Shown here: positions 1 to 13,100 of the stretch, one piece after another | Position numbering within the stretch: the first letter of the stretch is position 1 | Layout of the letters: each line of letters starts with the position of its first letter | Assembly (NCBI GenBank): GCA_002633005.1 | Contig: NMRA01000648.1 | Location: 167,909 to 213,546 of the forward strand | DNA from: Phoronis australis | Lineage: Eukaryota > Phoronida > Phoronidae | Length of the DNA: 45,638 nt | Direction: 5' to 3' | Notes under the pieces: generated by a model | What the model was told of the DNA's origin: nothing | The model's input: only the letters and a program-made list of their open reading frames with translations | The model's database searches: none | Position numbers and translations under genes: made by a program

Positions 1-59
1 TTATACTGCTATCAAATGACCGAGCCAGCATTGTTGATACTACGACCACTCATCGAAAT

Positions 60-225
60 AATGTACACCCACGAAATTCGGACACTAGCGGAAACCCAAA
101 TTTGGAGGTCCGCCAAATTCGGACACCACAAAATGATATTTCGCGAGATTCGTCCAAGAATGAATTTTTTCTATTGGAATTAATTTTCAGTGTCCGAAAA
201 TCACGCGACTTTACCGTAATATGCC
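60..225. repeat. Fragment of a mariner-like MITE (one end)
   Basis: The motif ttcggacac recurs at about 77 and 119, and the block ends near 222 in ctttaccgta, which reads tacggtaaag on the other strand. A similar end (tacggtaaaa, followed by a ggacac motif) occurs at about 3818. TA followed by a CGGTAAA/CAGTAAA start is typical of Tc1/mariner-derived MITEs. Only one end lies in the window, so the assignment is tentative. Confidence 0.35.
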
Positions 226-1740
226 AATGTCTTGCTATTTGAGATCCCCAGTTTTAGCACACTGGGCATTGACTTGGAGGGGCATGGAACGCTAAAGGTC
301 ATCGAGCACATTTCATAAGAAATCTTTCGATGAGACTGCAGCTATTTTGTTAGTTTCTCCATGGCAACTGTCTCCTGTATAATTGTGACTATATTCCCCA
401 TTCGTTTCTTTGTCAATATCCCACAAAACCTGTCGCAAAAGATCCACAAGTCTTTGTAGACTGTCATGAGTCAAAATCGTATTGCTTGTGTTGGACTCGT
501 TGTTTGCTCATTGTGGACAAACATAATTGCTAAAAGTATGAATTTTCTGTCCATTATAGGCCGATTACCATGCGACAAATATTGGTAATTCGACGAAAAT
601 GTTGTCTAAGACATCTACACAGCACAAACCAAGTTTAGAATAGGCTTAAACTTTTAGCTGGTCTTTGCTTTTGTTGAGAACCTGACAAAATTATAGTTTC
701 ACTTTCTCACACAAGGTGAAGACTTACTATAGGAACTTGACAAAAATCTTGTAACAAGGTCACAGAAAAACTTCCATGAGTTGTGGGTCTTCTAAATTGA
801 TTGTGTTTTTCTAAAATGTTCCCTTTTAGTGGAGTTTCTAGGTGGGAAAGCGCTACGTGTTTGTTGAGCCTTTTTCCTCCGGATCACAGGCTCACAAATA
901 GCAACGAAAATGTTTCTGAATGTCAAATGCCGACTTGCATCTCTTTAAAGTAAAATCACAGTGGCTTCACAGGAACTGAATGGGATTCACTTGACATAAA
1001 CTTATAAACAGTTATATAAGACTACTCATTGGTATTGCTGCGATAATCATTTTTCTGTATGTGCATTATAAAGAATTAGCTTCAAAAGACATGAAAATAT
1101 GCAGAATTCATGTAAATAATAACTGGTATATCTTAAGCTATCTATAAAAGTAACTTGATTTGGAAAACTTTTTCGAATTATTTGTGTAGTCACTTGTTTG
1201 TAATTTTGAACCATACGATTTGTCCAGTGTTTAATGTTTGTTTTTAAGAACTTTTTTTAATTTTTGTTAGGTATAATGTGAAATTTAGGGAGTGTTTGGA
1301 AAGCAAACATGCCCTAGTCTCATAACAAATTTGAAAAGACATGTTATCATTGCTTGAAATTGAGTTGATATGACATGTATGTGAGGAGAATGAAATCTCA
1401 TTCACAGCTTTGTGTCTGTTAGCAGGGATCCTGTGGTTTTAATATCTTGTGGTCTCTGCCTACTGGCATATTTCTTTTATACATTACATTGGGTACAGGA
1501 ACAACTTGCACTACTGTGCAGGTGTTCATAAAATTAACATTTACAACTACTTCAAAGCTCACACTCAGTTGTAATAACTACAACGAATATTTACAACTAG
1601 GATCACTCGTTATTTTCTTTGCAATATTTACAGCCACTTGTAATCATGTCATGTTAACTGTGGCCATTTTCCCCACTTAGTTATAACTGCGACAATGTTC
1701 ACACCCGGTTATAATTGTGACAGTGTCAACCTTGACAATA

Positions 1741-2104
1741 TTCCCACTCAGTTTTAACTGCGAAAATGTTCACACTCAGTTGTAATGGTGACAATGTTCA
1801 CACTCAGTTGTAATGGTGACAATGTTCACACTCAGTTGTAATGGTGACAATGTTCACACTCAGTTGTAATGGTGGCAATGTTCACACACAGTTGTAATGG
1901 TGACAATGTTCACACTCAGTTGTAATGGTGACAATGTTCACACTCAGTTGTAATGGTGGCAATGTTCACACTCAGTTGTAATGGTGACAATGTTCACACT
2001 CAGTTGTAATGGTGACAATATTCACACTCAGTTGTAATGGTGACAATGTTCACACTCAGTTGTAATGGTTACAATGTTCACACTCAGTTACAACCATGAC
2101 ATTG
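1741..2104. repeat. 28-bp minisatellite, about 12 regular units
   Basis: Units start at 1769, 1797, 1825 and so on to 2077, exactly 28 bp apart, each beginning ttcacactcagttgtaat and ending gacaatg. Inner units are nearly identical (g/a and g/t changes only). The last unit and those before 1769 are degenerate, and relics of the unit reach back to about 1540. Lack of phase with codons and many stops argue against coding. Confidence 0.9.
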
Positions 2105-2329
2105 TTCACATGCAATTACCGTTACAATTGCTCACTAAACCACCCTTGCAGTGAGTTGTAACCACTGGACTGTTGTAACTTACTTATACTGGAAGTCGCT
2201 ACTTTTTATTTGGTTTTGAAAGTTAAAATCACTTTGATGTGAACATTAAAAGACAACAGACAAATACCGCACTTGACAACATTGTACAGGACAAAAGTAA
2301 TCGGACAGAATGCTGTTCCCTGTCATGAT

Positions 2330-2560
2330 CACTATTTTGTTACTAGCAAAATGACTGGTGCTAAGTTGTAACTATTATCACTGCAAAATTCTAATTATTG
2401 AACGTCTTGGCTACCTTACGAACTTTCCTATAACTCACATTCATTCTTGGTCATTAGGGAAAACTACTCTGCTTCCGCTCAGCCGTCATGACTGGGAATT
2501 CTGGGTCATTTGGTCTGAATACTTTTGGCGTGTGCTGTATTCGTTGACACTGTGTGCTTA
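2330..2560 (+). repeat. Dispersed SINE-like repeat, copy A
   Basis: Shares blocks with copies at about 9440-9720 and 23440-23720, in the same order and strand: a 'ctgcaaaatt' block, a 'ccttcattc...ggtcat' block, 'actactctg' and a 'tgggaattctgggtcattt' block followed by 'ctgaatacttttg'. No open frame is conserved among the copies. It is an old, diverged interspersed repeat of unknown class. Confidence 0.5.
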
Positions 2561-2819
2561 TCATTACAGGACATGCGATGTCTGCAGTTAACATGAAACT
2601 ATTGGATTTCTGAATTACCGGCCTCCATGTTTACCATGATTTTTTTTAGAAACACTCCTTTTTAAGTTGAGTTACACCCGATTACCACAACAAGACAGGT
2701 GTCTCAAACTCCCAATTATTCAGTTAGATTTATTGAAAATGAAGCTGTCCTGAGCACTGTTCAATATCTTCATGCTAGTAGTAGCATGACTCTAAATGAC
2801 TAAAATGAAAATGAAATCC

Positions 2820-3210
2820 ACACACAGACCTACCCCAGAGCATGTTACTCTTGGAAAGTGTTGTTGCTCGATTTGGGGGCTGTGTGGACGCCATTTAAAC
2901 TAGTGCAACTTACCCCACTTGTGACAACTTACCCCACCTTATCGAGGTGGGGTAAGGTGTTCTATGGTAACGTGCGCTACTTCTAATTCCTTTGTGGCTG
3001 CAAACCTGGGACAAAGCAGAAGTAATTATCAATTGCGGTTACATATGGACGGGTTTTCTTTTGCTCACCGCACTCGCAATAGCGAGGTGTTCAATGTCAA
3101 GCATAGAGCGACAACTTCCGCCTGACCCTAGTTATCGCATATGTGTGTGTGTGGACACTCCACTTAAAAGTGGGGCAAGTTGCTCTATGGTAAACTGAGT
3201 GGACAGGGCG
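2820..3210. repeat. Repeat with 'taccccac' boxes and a perfect 12-bp-stem hairpin
   Basis: Contains a perfect inverted repeat, cttaccccacct at 2928-2939 and aggtggggtaag at 2945-2956, with a 5-nt loop. The sequence 'ggtggggtaaggtgttctatggtaa' type is echoed at about 3168-3195 ('gtggggcaagttgctctatg'). Repeated taccccac boxes suggest a small non-autonomous element; its ends are not certain. Confidence 0.4.
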
Positions 3211-4369
3211 TGAGAGTCATTTATTATTTATCCAAATGAGTACATTTTGTTTCTCCCGAGAACACAATCTGCTGCTTGGCTTTGTTGTCTTATGCAAATT
3301 TCTAGCTTGATGCCCTAGGCACTTCAGTAATGCTTGATATAAGTGTGAGATCCTGTGTGTAACAGCTTTCAATTAGACGTGTAATATCACAGCGGTTTTT
3401 GTCTGTGGTAAACTTTGATCAATACGTGTGACGATTTCACACCACACACACTGGACAAATAGTTATTCTTTAGCAACTGATTTTTGTAATTGTTTTACTG
3501 ATTGATTGCTTGCAGTGAAGCGATCAATGCATAGCAAATGGTTGCCCGGCAGTGATGCTTAGATGTTTTGGACAATCATGTGCCTTTGGTTTTGTTGTTT
3601 AAATAAAAACAAGATCCAAGGCATGAAAGTTACAGCTTGGTCATTTATGCTTGTAAGATAGTGATACCTGTGTACTCTTGTTTGTAAAAGTGACACGCAA
3701 CTTTTGCGAAAAACCATAAATTCTTAAATGGAGATTGGGCAACATTGTGGTGAGATTTCTGATCTTTTGGCATCCGAGGCACAACATAAGATTTGATTTG
3801 GTTACTAAAAAATCACACTACGGTAAAAATTCTCCTGTTTGGAACATTGTCTAAAATTTGGGACACAATACAATTTTCTCGATTCTGGAGATTGGGGCCT
3901 TAGCGATTTTAGCGTTAATAATATTTCTCAAAAATTGGAGTCTAGTAGACACTTTTTATCAGCAAAGTCTGGAAATGTTAAACGGACTGGAATGACTTCC
4001 TATTGACAAATATCTTGTATATAGGCTTTTGTGTATGGTGCATAACTGTTTTCACAATAATGTACCAGTTTAGTTATCTCGCAACTTATTACTCGTTGCA
4101 AATAGCCACCAAATTAGGACCAGATTCTCTTCCTCAAACAATTTTGTTGTCCCCTGACACAGAACTGCATTATATCCCAAGTGCTTTTTTATTCAAGCCA
4201 TTGGAGAATGCAACGATTTACCAAACAGCCTGAAGGGAGCGTATGGTTATGATGACTTAATGCACAAACTCATCGCTTACTTGTGAATGTTGTCATCATA
4301 GCTGTTGCTCCCTTTGTTTCAGTCATTTGGCCCTCTCTAGAATTCATTGTACACATCATGTAGAAGCTT

Positions 4370-4600
4370 TAATTTATTTTTACTCAGTTTGTAAATTTAA
4401 TTTGTCAATATTGATTTAATTTGATATAACTAATAATTTAATCTAATTTAATTTATTTTATTTCATTAATTGCTGTAAGAGGACCATGCTGTATATTAGC
4501 CTTTGGCCAAAGCATGTTTCAAATTGTCTTGTATATTATCCTCTATAAATAAAGTTTACTAGCCGTTATCCGTGTTTTCGCACGGGTAGCAGCTAAGTGG
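4370..4600 (+). repeat. Retroelement-like 3' tail next to a hairpin-bearing repeat start
   Basis: An AT-rich stretch ends in tataaataaagttta (about 4543-4558). It is followed by ctagccgttatccgtg and a small stem ccgtg/cacgg (about 4570-4585). LINE-like elements commonly have tails of this kind, and 'actagccgtt...cacgggta' resembles dispersed repeat ends seen in other invertebrates. No reverse transcriptase reading frame is present here. Confidence 0.3.
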
Positions 4601-5529
4601 GAAACTCCGAGGGAAAGAGATACTGCTGAGAGTGAACATTAATGTTCATCGCAAGAGACAGGAATACTTCTTGAAAAGGCCGTGATCAAAGCCTCAAGCA
4701 GAATTTCAGTCACTGTCAAATTTTAGTAGGCAAGGTGTGCGGCGGTTGTGGGATTTTTTCTCCAGGCAGTACAAATTTCTTTCCAGAACATTTGACCCTG
4801 CCGTAACACAAAGTACAGTAATCAAGTATTCTTTAAAGTGAAAACTAAGAATGCATTTAAAATACTGTATAGTACACAAAGCATATAGATGTATTTACAA
4901 AAATTGCATCATAAATGTCCATACTGAGGTAGAAAGCCAGCTATCTGTATGAAGACTATCGTCAACATACAGCTAAGTAGCTGTGTGTAGAGCTCCATTA
5001 GAGGCACCGAAATTTCACAAACCCTGGTTCTCAGCTTGTCACCTCGTCGTGAAACCTAGAGCTAACCAACAGGGGGTACATGCAGAATCTGGGAATGAAC
5101 CTACATCCATATTGCCCATTACAATCGTTTATAGAAGTAAAAAGACAATCTAATCAACGTTATTTTTCGTAATTCTCTGCCTTTTGTAACTGTGGAAAAT
5201 CTGGACGTTTTGAAAACAGTGCATACTTGTGACGCGCACATACGCGCCGTTTCCGAAATTTTTGCGATATCTCTCGAGAGTTTTTTCTGAAATTGGGTTT
5301 TCTGTTAATAAAATAGTAAAAACTTGCGATGAAATGAAACCACTTACAATTGTTATGACATTTGATTGAATTGGCCAACAGTAGACGCAATGGCACCCAA
5401 AGAGCGCATTGCAATTTTAACAGCAACATAACTGAAGAACGCCAATTTTCCAACACCAAGGTAAATAATTTAGTTTACTCAAGGAAGAGGAAGAATTTTT
5501 TAATTAGGCATCATTAATTTTGGCGGGCA

Positions 5530-5800
5530 CAACCGAGGCCCGATGAATTATATACGCGACTGAAGCCGGAGGGAGTGAAATTAAGCCGACGGTGTGACGT
5601 CAACCAGGCCATTGAGCCAACGAATTGTCATCACCAAGGCCAGTACGAAATCGGCCACCCTCCCTTCGCGTCTTCGAAAAAACGGCCTGCGAGAAAAAAA
5701 TAGAACACCTCGAACCCAAATAGGGAGCCGGTGCAATACCTGGGACCTAGGCGGTGCCGAAACGGGTGCAACGAAGGTCTGTTGTGGAGCGGAGAAGACG
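5530..5800. promoter_or_regulatory. CpG-rich island with a full CRE palindrome; candidate promoter
   Basis: About 270 bp hold some two dozen CpG dinucleotides, while flanking DNA has few. A perfect cAMP-response palindrome, tgacgtca, lies at 5595-5602. No protein is recognised in the overlapping frames. It lies 1.3 kb upstream of the first flippase coding exon, so a promoter or 5' UTR exon of that gene is possible. A GC-rich repeat fragment is the alternative. Confidence 0.35.
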
Positions 5801-6809
5801 GAGTTTGTGCAAATGATGCATTTTATATAATAGATTATTATTATTACAATAGACCGCAGTTCATGGAAACATTAATAGATGCAGTATTTTCATGTGTTAC
5901 CATGGTGTGTAACATTGATTGTAATTCTTGAATTTAAGACATCCAATGTTGCGTATTTTTAAAATTGCTGCAATCCCTGAAAATTGTTTCACTGTTCCAA
6001 GTGGAACATTTTGAGGCATTTTTGTGTAAAATATTTGAATATGCCACCATACAACAATGGCAATTAGACAACATTGTTGTCTCAGTAAATTTGTAAAAAA
6101 TGCTGGAAAATATCGCACTGAATTAAGTTCATGCAAATGTTCAGAATGCTGTCCATCGTTATTATCCTGTCACCATCTAACGGCAAAGTGAATTTTATGA
6201 TATCGCTGGTGTATGGTGCAAAATGGCAATTGGCAAATGGGAATTTAAATCACGACCAGCTATTGATAGCATAGTCTTTGTGAAGGTGTTACTGTTCAAT
6301 AAGCGTAAACTGAGTGCAGCGTGTTTTGTCTTGTTGAAATAGTAATCGAAATTAACGATTAAAAGGTAAAATGTAAAGGTTCATGAATAGTGCTAAAAGT
6401 AGTGATTAAAGTGAAGCAATTAACATTTTGATCAAACGGTTATGCATACTAATCATAGTCTGTTTGTCTGCTCACTTGGTGAAGACTTGGTCGCATGCTT
6501 ATTAGCATTCAATGTTAAGTCGTGAGGTCAAGTCATATTTGCCTAGTAGTGAATCTATAATTTATAAGGAACAAGACATTAAGTGCTGGAGAAAATGCTA
6601 AGTCTGAAGACAGGGTGTTCACGCTTCAAAGAAGGATGTTGGAGTTGTTCATTGAGGTTGAAGCTGGTCTCTTCAGAGGGATTTTTTGTCTCTTGGGTAG
6701 ATCAGTTTAACTGACATGTCAAAGTTCACAGGCACCTCTTATGACTGTGTTGATGGTGGGAAAAAGAGGTCATAATTTGGTCCGGCATTCCTGTGACGAA
6801 GCCTCTACC

Positions 6810-6891
6810 ATGGGCCAGCGTTGTGTTGTTCCAAGCAAGGTCTATGCTTTAGACCAAATATCTACTACACGACTTGATTTGAAAAATATTA
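6810..6891 (+). CDS. Candidate first coding exon of the ATP8B-like flippase
   Basis: An ATG in a strong context (accATGg) opens a frame of 27 codons ending with one base before the donor a|gtaaga. That phase is the one required by the next certain exon, which starts with two bases of a split codon. Joined, the protein would be about 1,218 residues, normal for ATP8B proteins (human ATP8B2 about 1,200). The N-terminus of this family is poorly conserved, so there is no homology to confirm it. The same frame stays open upstream to about 6711, so an earlier ATG (6741) is also possible. The true first exon could lie elsewhere. Confidence 0.25.
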
Positions 6892-7137
6892 GTAAGAGCA
6901 CTGATTAAGTTCTGGTTAACCATTGATCAGATGTTTTGTAGAAATGTCATTTTGTGACTTGATATTCAAGATATAATTCTTTGCTTCTTGACACAATAAT
7001 ATTGATTTGTTTTCAATATTTTTTATCAGAAAAATGCATTTTAACATTTAGCCTAGGCATTTTTCATTTCATTTATGTATAATGGTTGATGTGAGTTGTG
7101 TTGCCTAATTATTAACTCCTTTCTCTTTTGCTTTCAG

Positions 7138-7196
7138 AGACAGAGCGACGTATCAGAGCCAACGACACAGAGTTCAATCATTTATTTCAATATGCG
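7138..7196 (+). CDS. ATP8B: ATP8B-like exon 1 (first certain coding exon)
   Basis: Acceptor tttcag and donor gtaagt flank a 59-bp exon that starts inside a codon and ends on a codon. It encodes the conserved cytosolic motif [12 protein letters not shown], corresponding to ERRVRANDREYN of vertebrate ATP8B2, just before TM1. Residues 1-19. Confidence 0.88.
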
Positions 7197-10100
7197 GTAA
7201 GTCAACTGTTGCTCGTGTAGATTTTTTGCTATGGTATGTACTCTGCCGTCCACCTTGTTATTGTTGCAAACTCCTCTAATTTTGATTGAATTTACTCTGA
7301 AAGTCCCCCCCCCCAAAAAAAAATGTAAATTTCACGCAAAATATGGGGACAGAAAACGAAGAAATCCAGGATTTCAAAGACAGTGTAACTACGTCAGTGG
7401 CAATGAATGGAAACTTTCAGCCTATTTTAATGAATTATGTGAAGTAGCCAGGGGTCGGCGGTTATCAGATCTGGACATTCGAGGAAGGCCTATATTTCGT
7501 TGACCTTTTACCTTTCACTTTCAGTATTTTATGACTAAAAAATACCTTCATATTTATAGTTCATTCTTTTCTCACAGTATATGGTCCAGGTTTTGTTTTC
7601 CAGGACAACTATATCAAGACTTCAAAGTACAACATCATAACATTCCTACCACTTAACTTACTGGAACAGTTCCAAAGAGTGTGTAATGGCTACTTCCTGG
7701 GTCTGCTTATACTTCAGGTTTGTACTCTCTATCATTATACTCTATATTGGAAAACTTAAAAGGGCATTTTTTTTGTGATCAATGGCCTAAACAACATGAA
7801 AATCCCGATAAGATGAGCAGTGTGTATGGAGGTACTGTGATGAGCATACTCTACTTTCACTTGTTTGCGCCATCTTGTGTTGCTTCACTAAAGTCATGAG
7901 GGACTCAATCTGTGAAATGCCGCCTGGTCTCAAAGGAATTGGGAGAACAGCTGTGGTTGCTATAATGGGTCCCTCGGGTTGGCTTCACTTAATTTGTGTG
8001 ACTGAGTGACAAGGTTAAGTAATAATTTATGTTTCAGATATGCAAGAAGAAAATAATCTTTTAAGCTAAAGTAAAGAAAGTGCGTGCTCCGTGTTATTGC
8101 AACAGTTGCTGTTGTGATCTCAGTCTTATGCTGTTATATAGCATTTACATTTCCATCCAATCAGAAGGCACGTCGCACATTTGATCAGCCGTCTGAAAAA
8201 TTTGACGTGTGAACGTTCATCAGAGGTCTAATTTGCCTTCTTATCATACGTCCTCACCTTCATAAGGCTTTATTCCAAAGACGCAAGTTTTGGCAGTTCT
8301 CTGTTCGCCCATAGTTGGACAGAATATCATTTTGCATATTAATATTTCTAATAGTAGGCTGCCTTTGTGACCACTTGTTTTAAGTGACAGGCCTCCCTTC
8401 TGATCAAACAGCCTGTTATCCGTCTCGAATCCTGCACACTGATGCGATATAGCGGTGTGGAAAGATTACGATAATTACTGTGAAGAAGTACTATTTAATT
8501 ATTAAACACGTGTTTAACGCCAACCAAAAATGGAGACCCAAGTTTTTATTTCACACGTCTGGTGACATTTTGCCATAATCTGATGAATTCAAATATGTTA
8601 AGTAGCATCTGTACATTCTTGATGTGGCTGTAAAATGACTTACCAACATGAAATTGGTTTCAATTTGTTCCTCATGTGAAACTAGAGTTAGGTGACGTCT
8701 AGGCTTCTAAGGAACTGGCAGTGTGTTATTGCTTGAGAAAATTTGGCTTTGTGTCTTGGGCTAAGCATGGTCTCAAGTAATAACAGACTAGAATTTTTTC
8801 CCCAAGCCCAGAAACAAGTTGAGGGCAGTTTTATAGCCGTATTTGGTTTAAATCAAATGTTAGATTTGTTACTGGATCGCGGGTTTCTAGTCGCCGAGTT
8901 TCGGAAAATGATTTTTTTTTTTTGTTAATTGAAGTATAAACTGTGTATCATCAGAGTGTGGTGTAATGCCAACACATAGGCCATTTTGTTGACATGATCT
9001 CTGAAGTAATCAATTCTGGCACACTCATATTAATTAAAGAAAGCCGAGTGTGATAAATATTTGAAGGAAACCCATCAGGCTCATATGTTATAGATTGTAG
9101 GTACGAAGCAAGCCGATATACCGGCTTACTTTAAAACAGCAGGCATGAGATGTTTTTGGAGGTTTGGACTGTTTTGTAGAAATTTTTCCTTTTACGTGCT
9201 CTGTTCTCAAAATGGTAATAATTTTGCAATTTCATCGTCGGCTATTTGATATGTTAGGGTATGTTGTCATTGTGCAATTATTCGAGTGTCACACTCTCAC
9301 GGTCATTGTCCTCCATTCAAAACTCGTCATGTTCTCCGTTGCAGCTCATTCCACAGATCTCATCATTGACACCTTACACTACAATACTCCCCCTGGTGTT
9401 CGTGCTTGCACTCTCCGCTCTCAAAGATGCTGTTGACGATATCGTGAGTACACTGCAAAACAACAGCAATCAGACAAAATACCATTTTCATGTCATGACG
9501 CCTAGTTCCGTTAACAGTAAAAATAGCTACTAAGGCAGCAAAATTCAATTTACAGAATGGCTTAACCACCGTCACTAACTGTCCTGTCATTTTCCCTTCA
9601 TTCTCAGTCATGAGGTAAGATTACTCTGAATTTGGCTCCCACCCAACTGTCATGACAGGGAGTTACGACTCATTTTGTTTGAATATTTTTAGTTTGTACC
9701 GTTTTCATACTTTGCATGTTTTTGCAGAGTAAGTGATGTTTTGCTCCTAGTAAATCCTTCTAACCATGTGGGTGAAATGTGTGACATATCCCTCAAGAGT
9801 AGGGTGAAAAACTTATCACGCCATTGCCCGAACAGATGTTGCATAGTTCATTGAGGCAACTGGATGATCACTTGGCCCCAAACCTACTTTTGGTAGTTTA
9901 TCAGTACTGAAGAGTTGACATTGGCTACCCATGAAAAGCGTGTCCTCCACAAAGCTGTGATTCTTAAATACAAATGTCTCAGCAGCATGAAGATATGTAG
10001 GACATTTGAGGAATGTCAAAAATTTGACTAACTTAGGAACATAATATCTGAGAGACAGCTGATTCCATTTGACTAACTTAGGAACATTTTATCTCAGACA

Positions 10101-13100
10101 CAGCTGATCACATTTGACTAACTTAGGAACATAATATCTGAGACACAGCTGATCCCATTTGACTAACTTAGGAACATTTTATCTCAGACACAGCTGATCA
10201 CATTTGACTAACTTAGGAACATAGTATCTCAGACACAGCTGGTCAGATTTGTTTGAAACTTTCAATAACCATGCTTTATGCTCTTCTGCAAAATGATTTT
10301 AAGGCATTGTTCCAAAATTTGTGTAAAACGTAATGATAATTTAGAAAACTGTAACAGCGTTGATGAAATGTTATCTTCAACATTTTCAAATGAAATTTAT
10401 CCATGTTCTGATACTGTTTTCCTATGAATGTACGTTTATTTTTCGCCAACTTTTACCAAAAAGACCTAATTGATGGCAGATCAATATAGAAAAAGCAAAA
10501 TACAGTCTTGTCGGTATGGTCCTTCATAACCTTAAATATAATAGTTCCAATACACGCATGTTAACTCACCTTATTAAACATTTAAATTGTTTCTTCTGTC
10601 ATAGTTATATAAAATTGAAACAAAAGCAAGATTCACCATAAATGTAAGACATTAAGTGTTTGGCGAAATGATTATTTTGTCCAGGATTTGACATTTTGTC
10701 CAATCTTGCTTTTACACTTGACACATTTTTTTTCAGCAACGTCACCGTAGTGACAACCAGGTCAATAACAGGAAATCGCTGGTGTTACGCGATGGTCAGC
10801 TGCTGGAGGAGGTTTGGCATAAGGTTGTTGTTGGTGACATCATCAAGATGGAGAATAACCAATTTGTGGCTGTAAGTAAGACTGGCAGACGATGTGGTTC
10901 AGGGGAGGTTACTCTTCATAGTTTTAAAAAATGTTGACAAATTTCGAGGAATCTAGGGCCTAAAACCCACATGGAAAGCTGATGAAAAATAACTCTTGAA
11001 ATTTAGCCGTAATTTTTTCTCCTAAATATCGTCAATTGCGAGAAAAATATTTTCTTGATACAGAAGTCTATGAAATTTCAAAGTCAGAATTTTTGGCTCT
11101 TTCACTTTGGCAGCCATCTTGAGTCATGAGGCATGACAGAATTTTGCCTTGATTTTAAAATAAGAAAAAGTGGTGATGAATTGCCTGGTTTTATTATGTT
11201 ACTGGTTTTTTGATATTTCGGACACCAAAATTTTGCTGTCATTTTATTATTACAGGCTGACCTTCTACTACTGTCTACAAGTGAACCCAACAGTCTGTGT
11301 TACATCGAGACAGCCGAACTTGATGGGTGAGGATGTCAATTTCTCAAGTAGCTTAAACCACTTTGAGTCAACTCTGAGTAGAATTAGTGGAATGCCGTCA
11401 GCTAATGTACACCCTTCGCGTGATTGCATGGTGCAAGTTGACAACTCACTGCAATATACAACATGTTCAATTTTGTTTTGTTGATGAGGGCTAATTTCCT
11501 TATTTGGTATACATAACAGCTTGTCAAAGACACTGAATCTTCAGAAACATCTGTATGTTTAAGCGTAAGCACACGGTTTGCTAGGTCTCAGGCTACCCAA
11601 ACAACACGGCTGCCGGACACATAGCTCCTCGTTCACAAACAGGGCTCACGGGCTGCCAGACAAGATGCACAGACATGGAGTAAATGAACTGTTTCTTGAT
11701 TGCGTAAGCCATGTTTTGCAAGTCCAGCTCAATGTCTGGTAGTCACAGTACTGGTTTCTGAGTTCAGGTTTACCAGACTGAACAATTCTTGTATGTGAGG
11801 AACTATCTTCCTGAATGAGGCTGCTGTGTTGTTCAGGTAGCCTGAGATTGCTCTCCTGTTCCACCTTTTATTAAATCTGATTACGTAGTAATAGGGTCCA
11901 CCAAATATGTAAAATTTTCAAAGGAAATGTGTAGATTTTTCAAAGAAAATATGTACTAGTTTTTTCAATGGAAATAGGGAGAGTTTCAAAGGAAATATCT
12001 TCTGCTTTATCTATAAATTTTTCTTGTAGAGAAACTAATCTCAAAGTTCGCCAAGCATTGCCAGAAACAGCAGTCATGGGAGACGACATTCATGAGTACA
12101 GGAGCTTTAAAGGTAGTTATTGCATGCATGCAGTACCATCTACGATTGTGTGATTCAGTGGTTTCAATTTTACTAAAGACAGACTCTAGCAGAAGTCTGA
12201 TAATTTGTGCTAACTTTGTCAGTTCTTCATATCAGAATCATATACCATTGAAGTGTGGAACGTTTACTGCTTCTAAGTGACATTGTTGTCAAGCTTAACT
12301 GGGAATTAAGCATTACCGTCGCTGATACTTTTATTCTGATTTTTCAATATTGGTAGAAAGTGTGTCATCTTCAACACTTACTGTGTGATGATTCTTTTCA
12401 GGGGAGGTGGTATGCGAGCCCCCCAACAATAATCTCAGTAAATACGAAGGGACGCTAGAGTTGGAGGGGCAGAAATACGCCCTAGATAACGACAAGATGT
12501 TATTGAGGGGCTGTGTGCTGCGTAATACCAAGTGGTGCTTTGGTCTTGTCGTCTTCGCCGGGCGTGACACCAAACTGATGATGAACAGTGGCAAAACGGT
12601 GTTTAAGAGAACGCACACCGACAGGCTGTTGAATTTCATTGTGCTAGGGGTATGTAATTTAGTTAATAGGCACTCAGCTCTCAGTGGTTCCAGCTTTTTA
12701 AGTTTTTACAATGATGGTTTTAATGTTTGAGACATTGAGCTTTGGGTATTTGATTCAAACATGTGCTTACGTATGTCAAAGTTTCGTCGAATCTGTAGTG
12801 TATGAAAGTATTAAAATTTTGAGACTAAATTATTGTAGACTTTGTTCGTTGTGCCAGAGGTTATGACTAGAGATTCAAATTGGAGCCGAATTGTACAGTT
12901 ATTTTTATGTCTTTACATGACTTTGGGCTACGGGGCCAATTCGTGTCTGAAACATTCCTTCAATATTGGAGTTTTAATGAAATTGTTCCTAGACCTTCGT
13001 TAAAACTGTCAACTGAAGAGCTTCAGCCTCTCAAATAAAAAAAAACAATTTATTTATGTTCAATGAATTGTTATTACAGGCGCAATTTTTTTTACAAAGA

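Larger units (their letters stand above)
1..6740. other. Intergenic or upstream region without recognised coding sequence
   Basis: I see no conserved protein in either strand here. The open frames are short, have no recognisable domain and run through repeats. Supported contents are listed separately: a mariner-like repeat end (1-225), a 28-bp minisatellite (about 1740-2105), a dispersed repeat copy (2330-2560), a hairpin-bearing repeat (2820-3210), a retroelement-like 3' tail (4370-4600) and a CpG-rich island (5530-5800). The region probably contains the promoter and 5' UTR of the downstream flippase gene, but their limits cannot be read from sequence alone. Confidence 0.6.

Noticed and set aside
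1769-2104. Possible CRISPR-like array
   Set aside because: The repeats are head-to-tail with no unique spacers, in animal DNA. It is a minisatellite.
2096-2152. Short ATG frame ending a|gtgagt in the right phase to be the flippase first exon
   Set aside because: It is made of the degenerate end of the minisatellite, its start context is poor and the intron would be 5 kb. The 6810 candidate is better, though also unproven.
5160-5459. 99-residue minus-strand frame
   Set aside because: No domain, biased composition, low-complexity AT-rich DNA. The hydrophobic and basic stretches look like chance.
7231-7503. 90-residue frame after exon 1
   Set aside because: It runs through a poly-C/poly-A tract within intron 1 and has no similarity to the flippase family.
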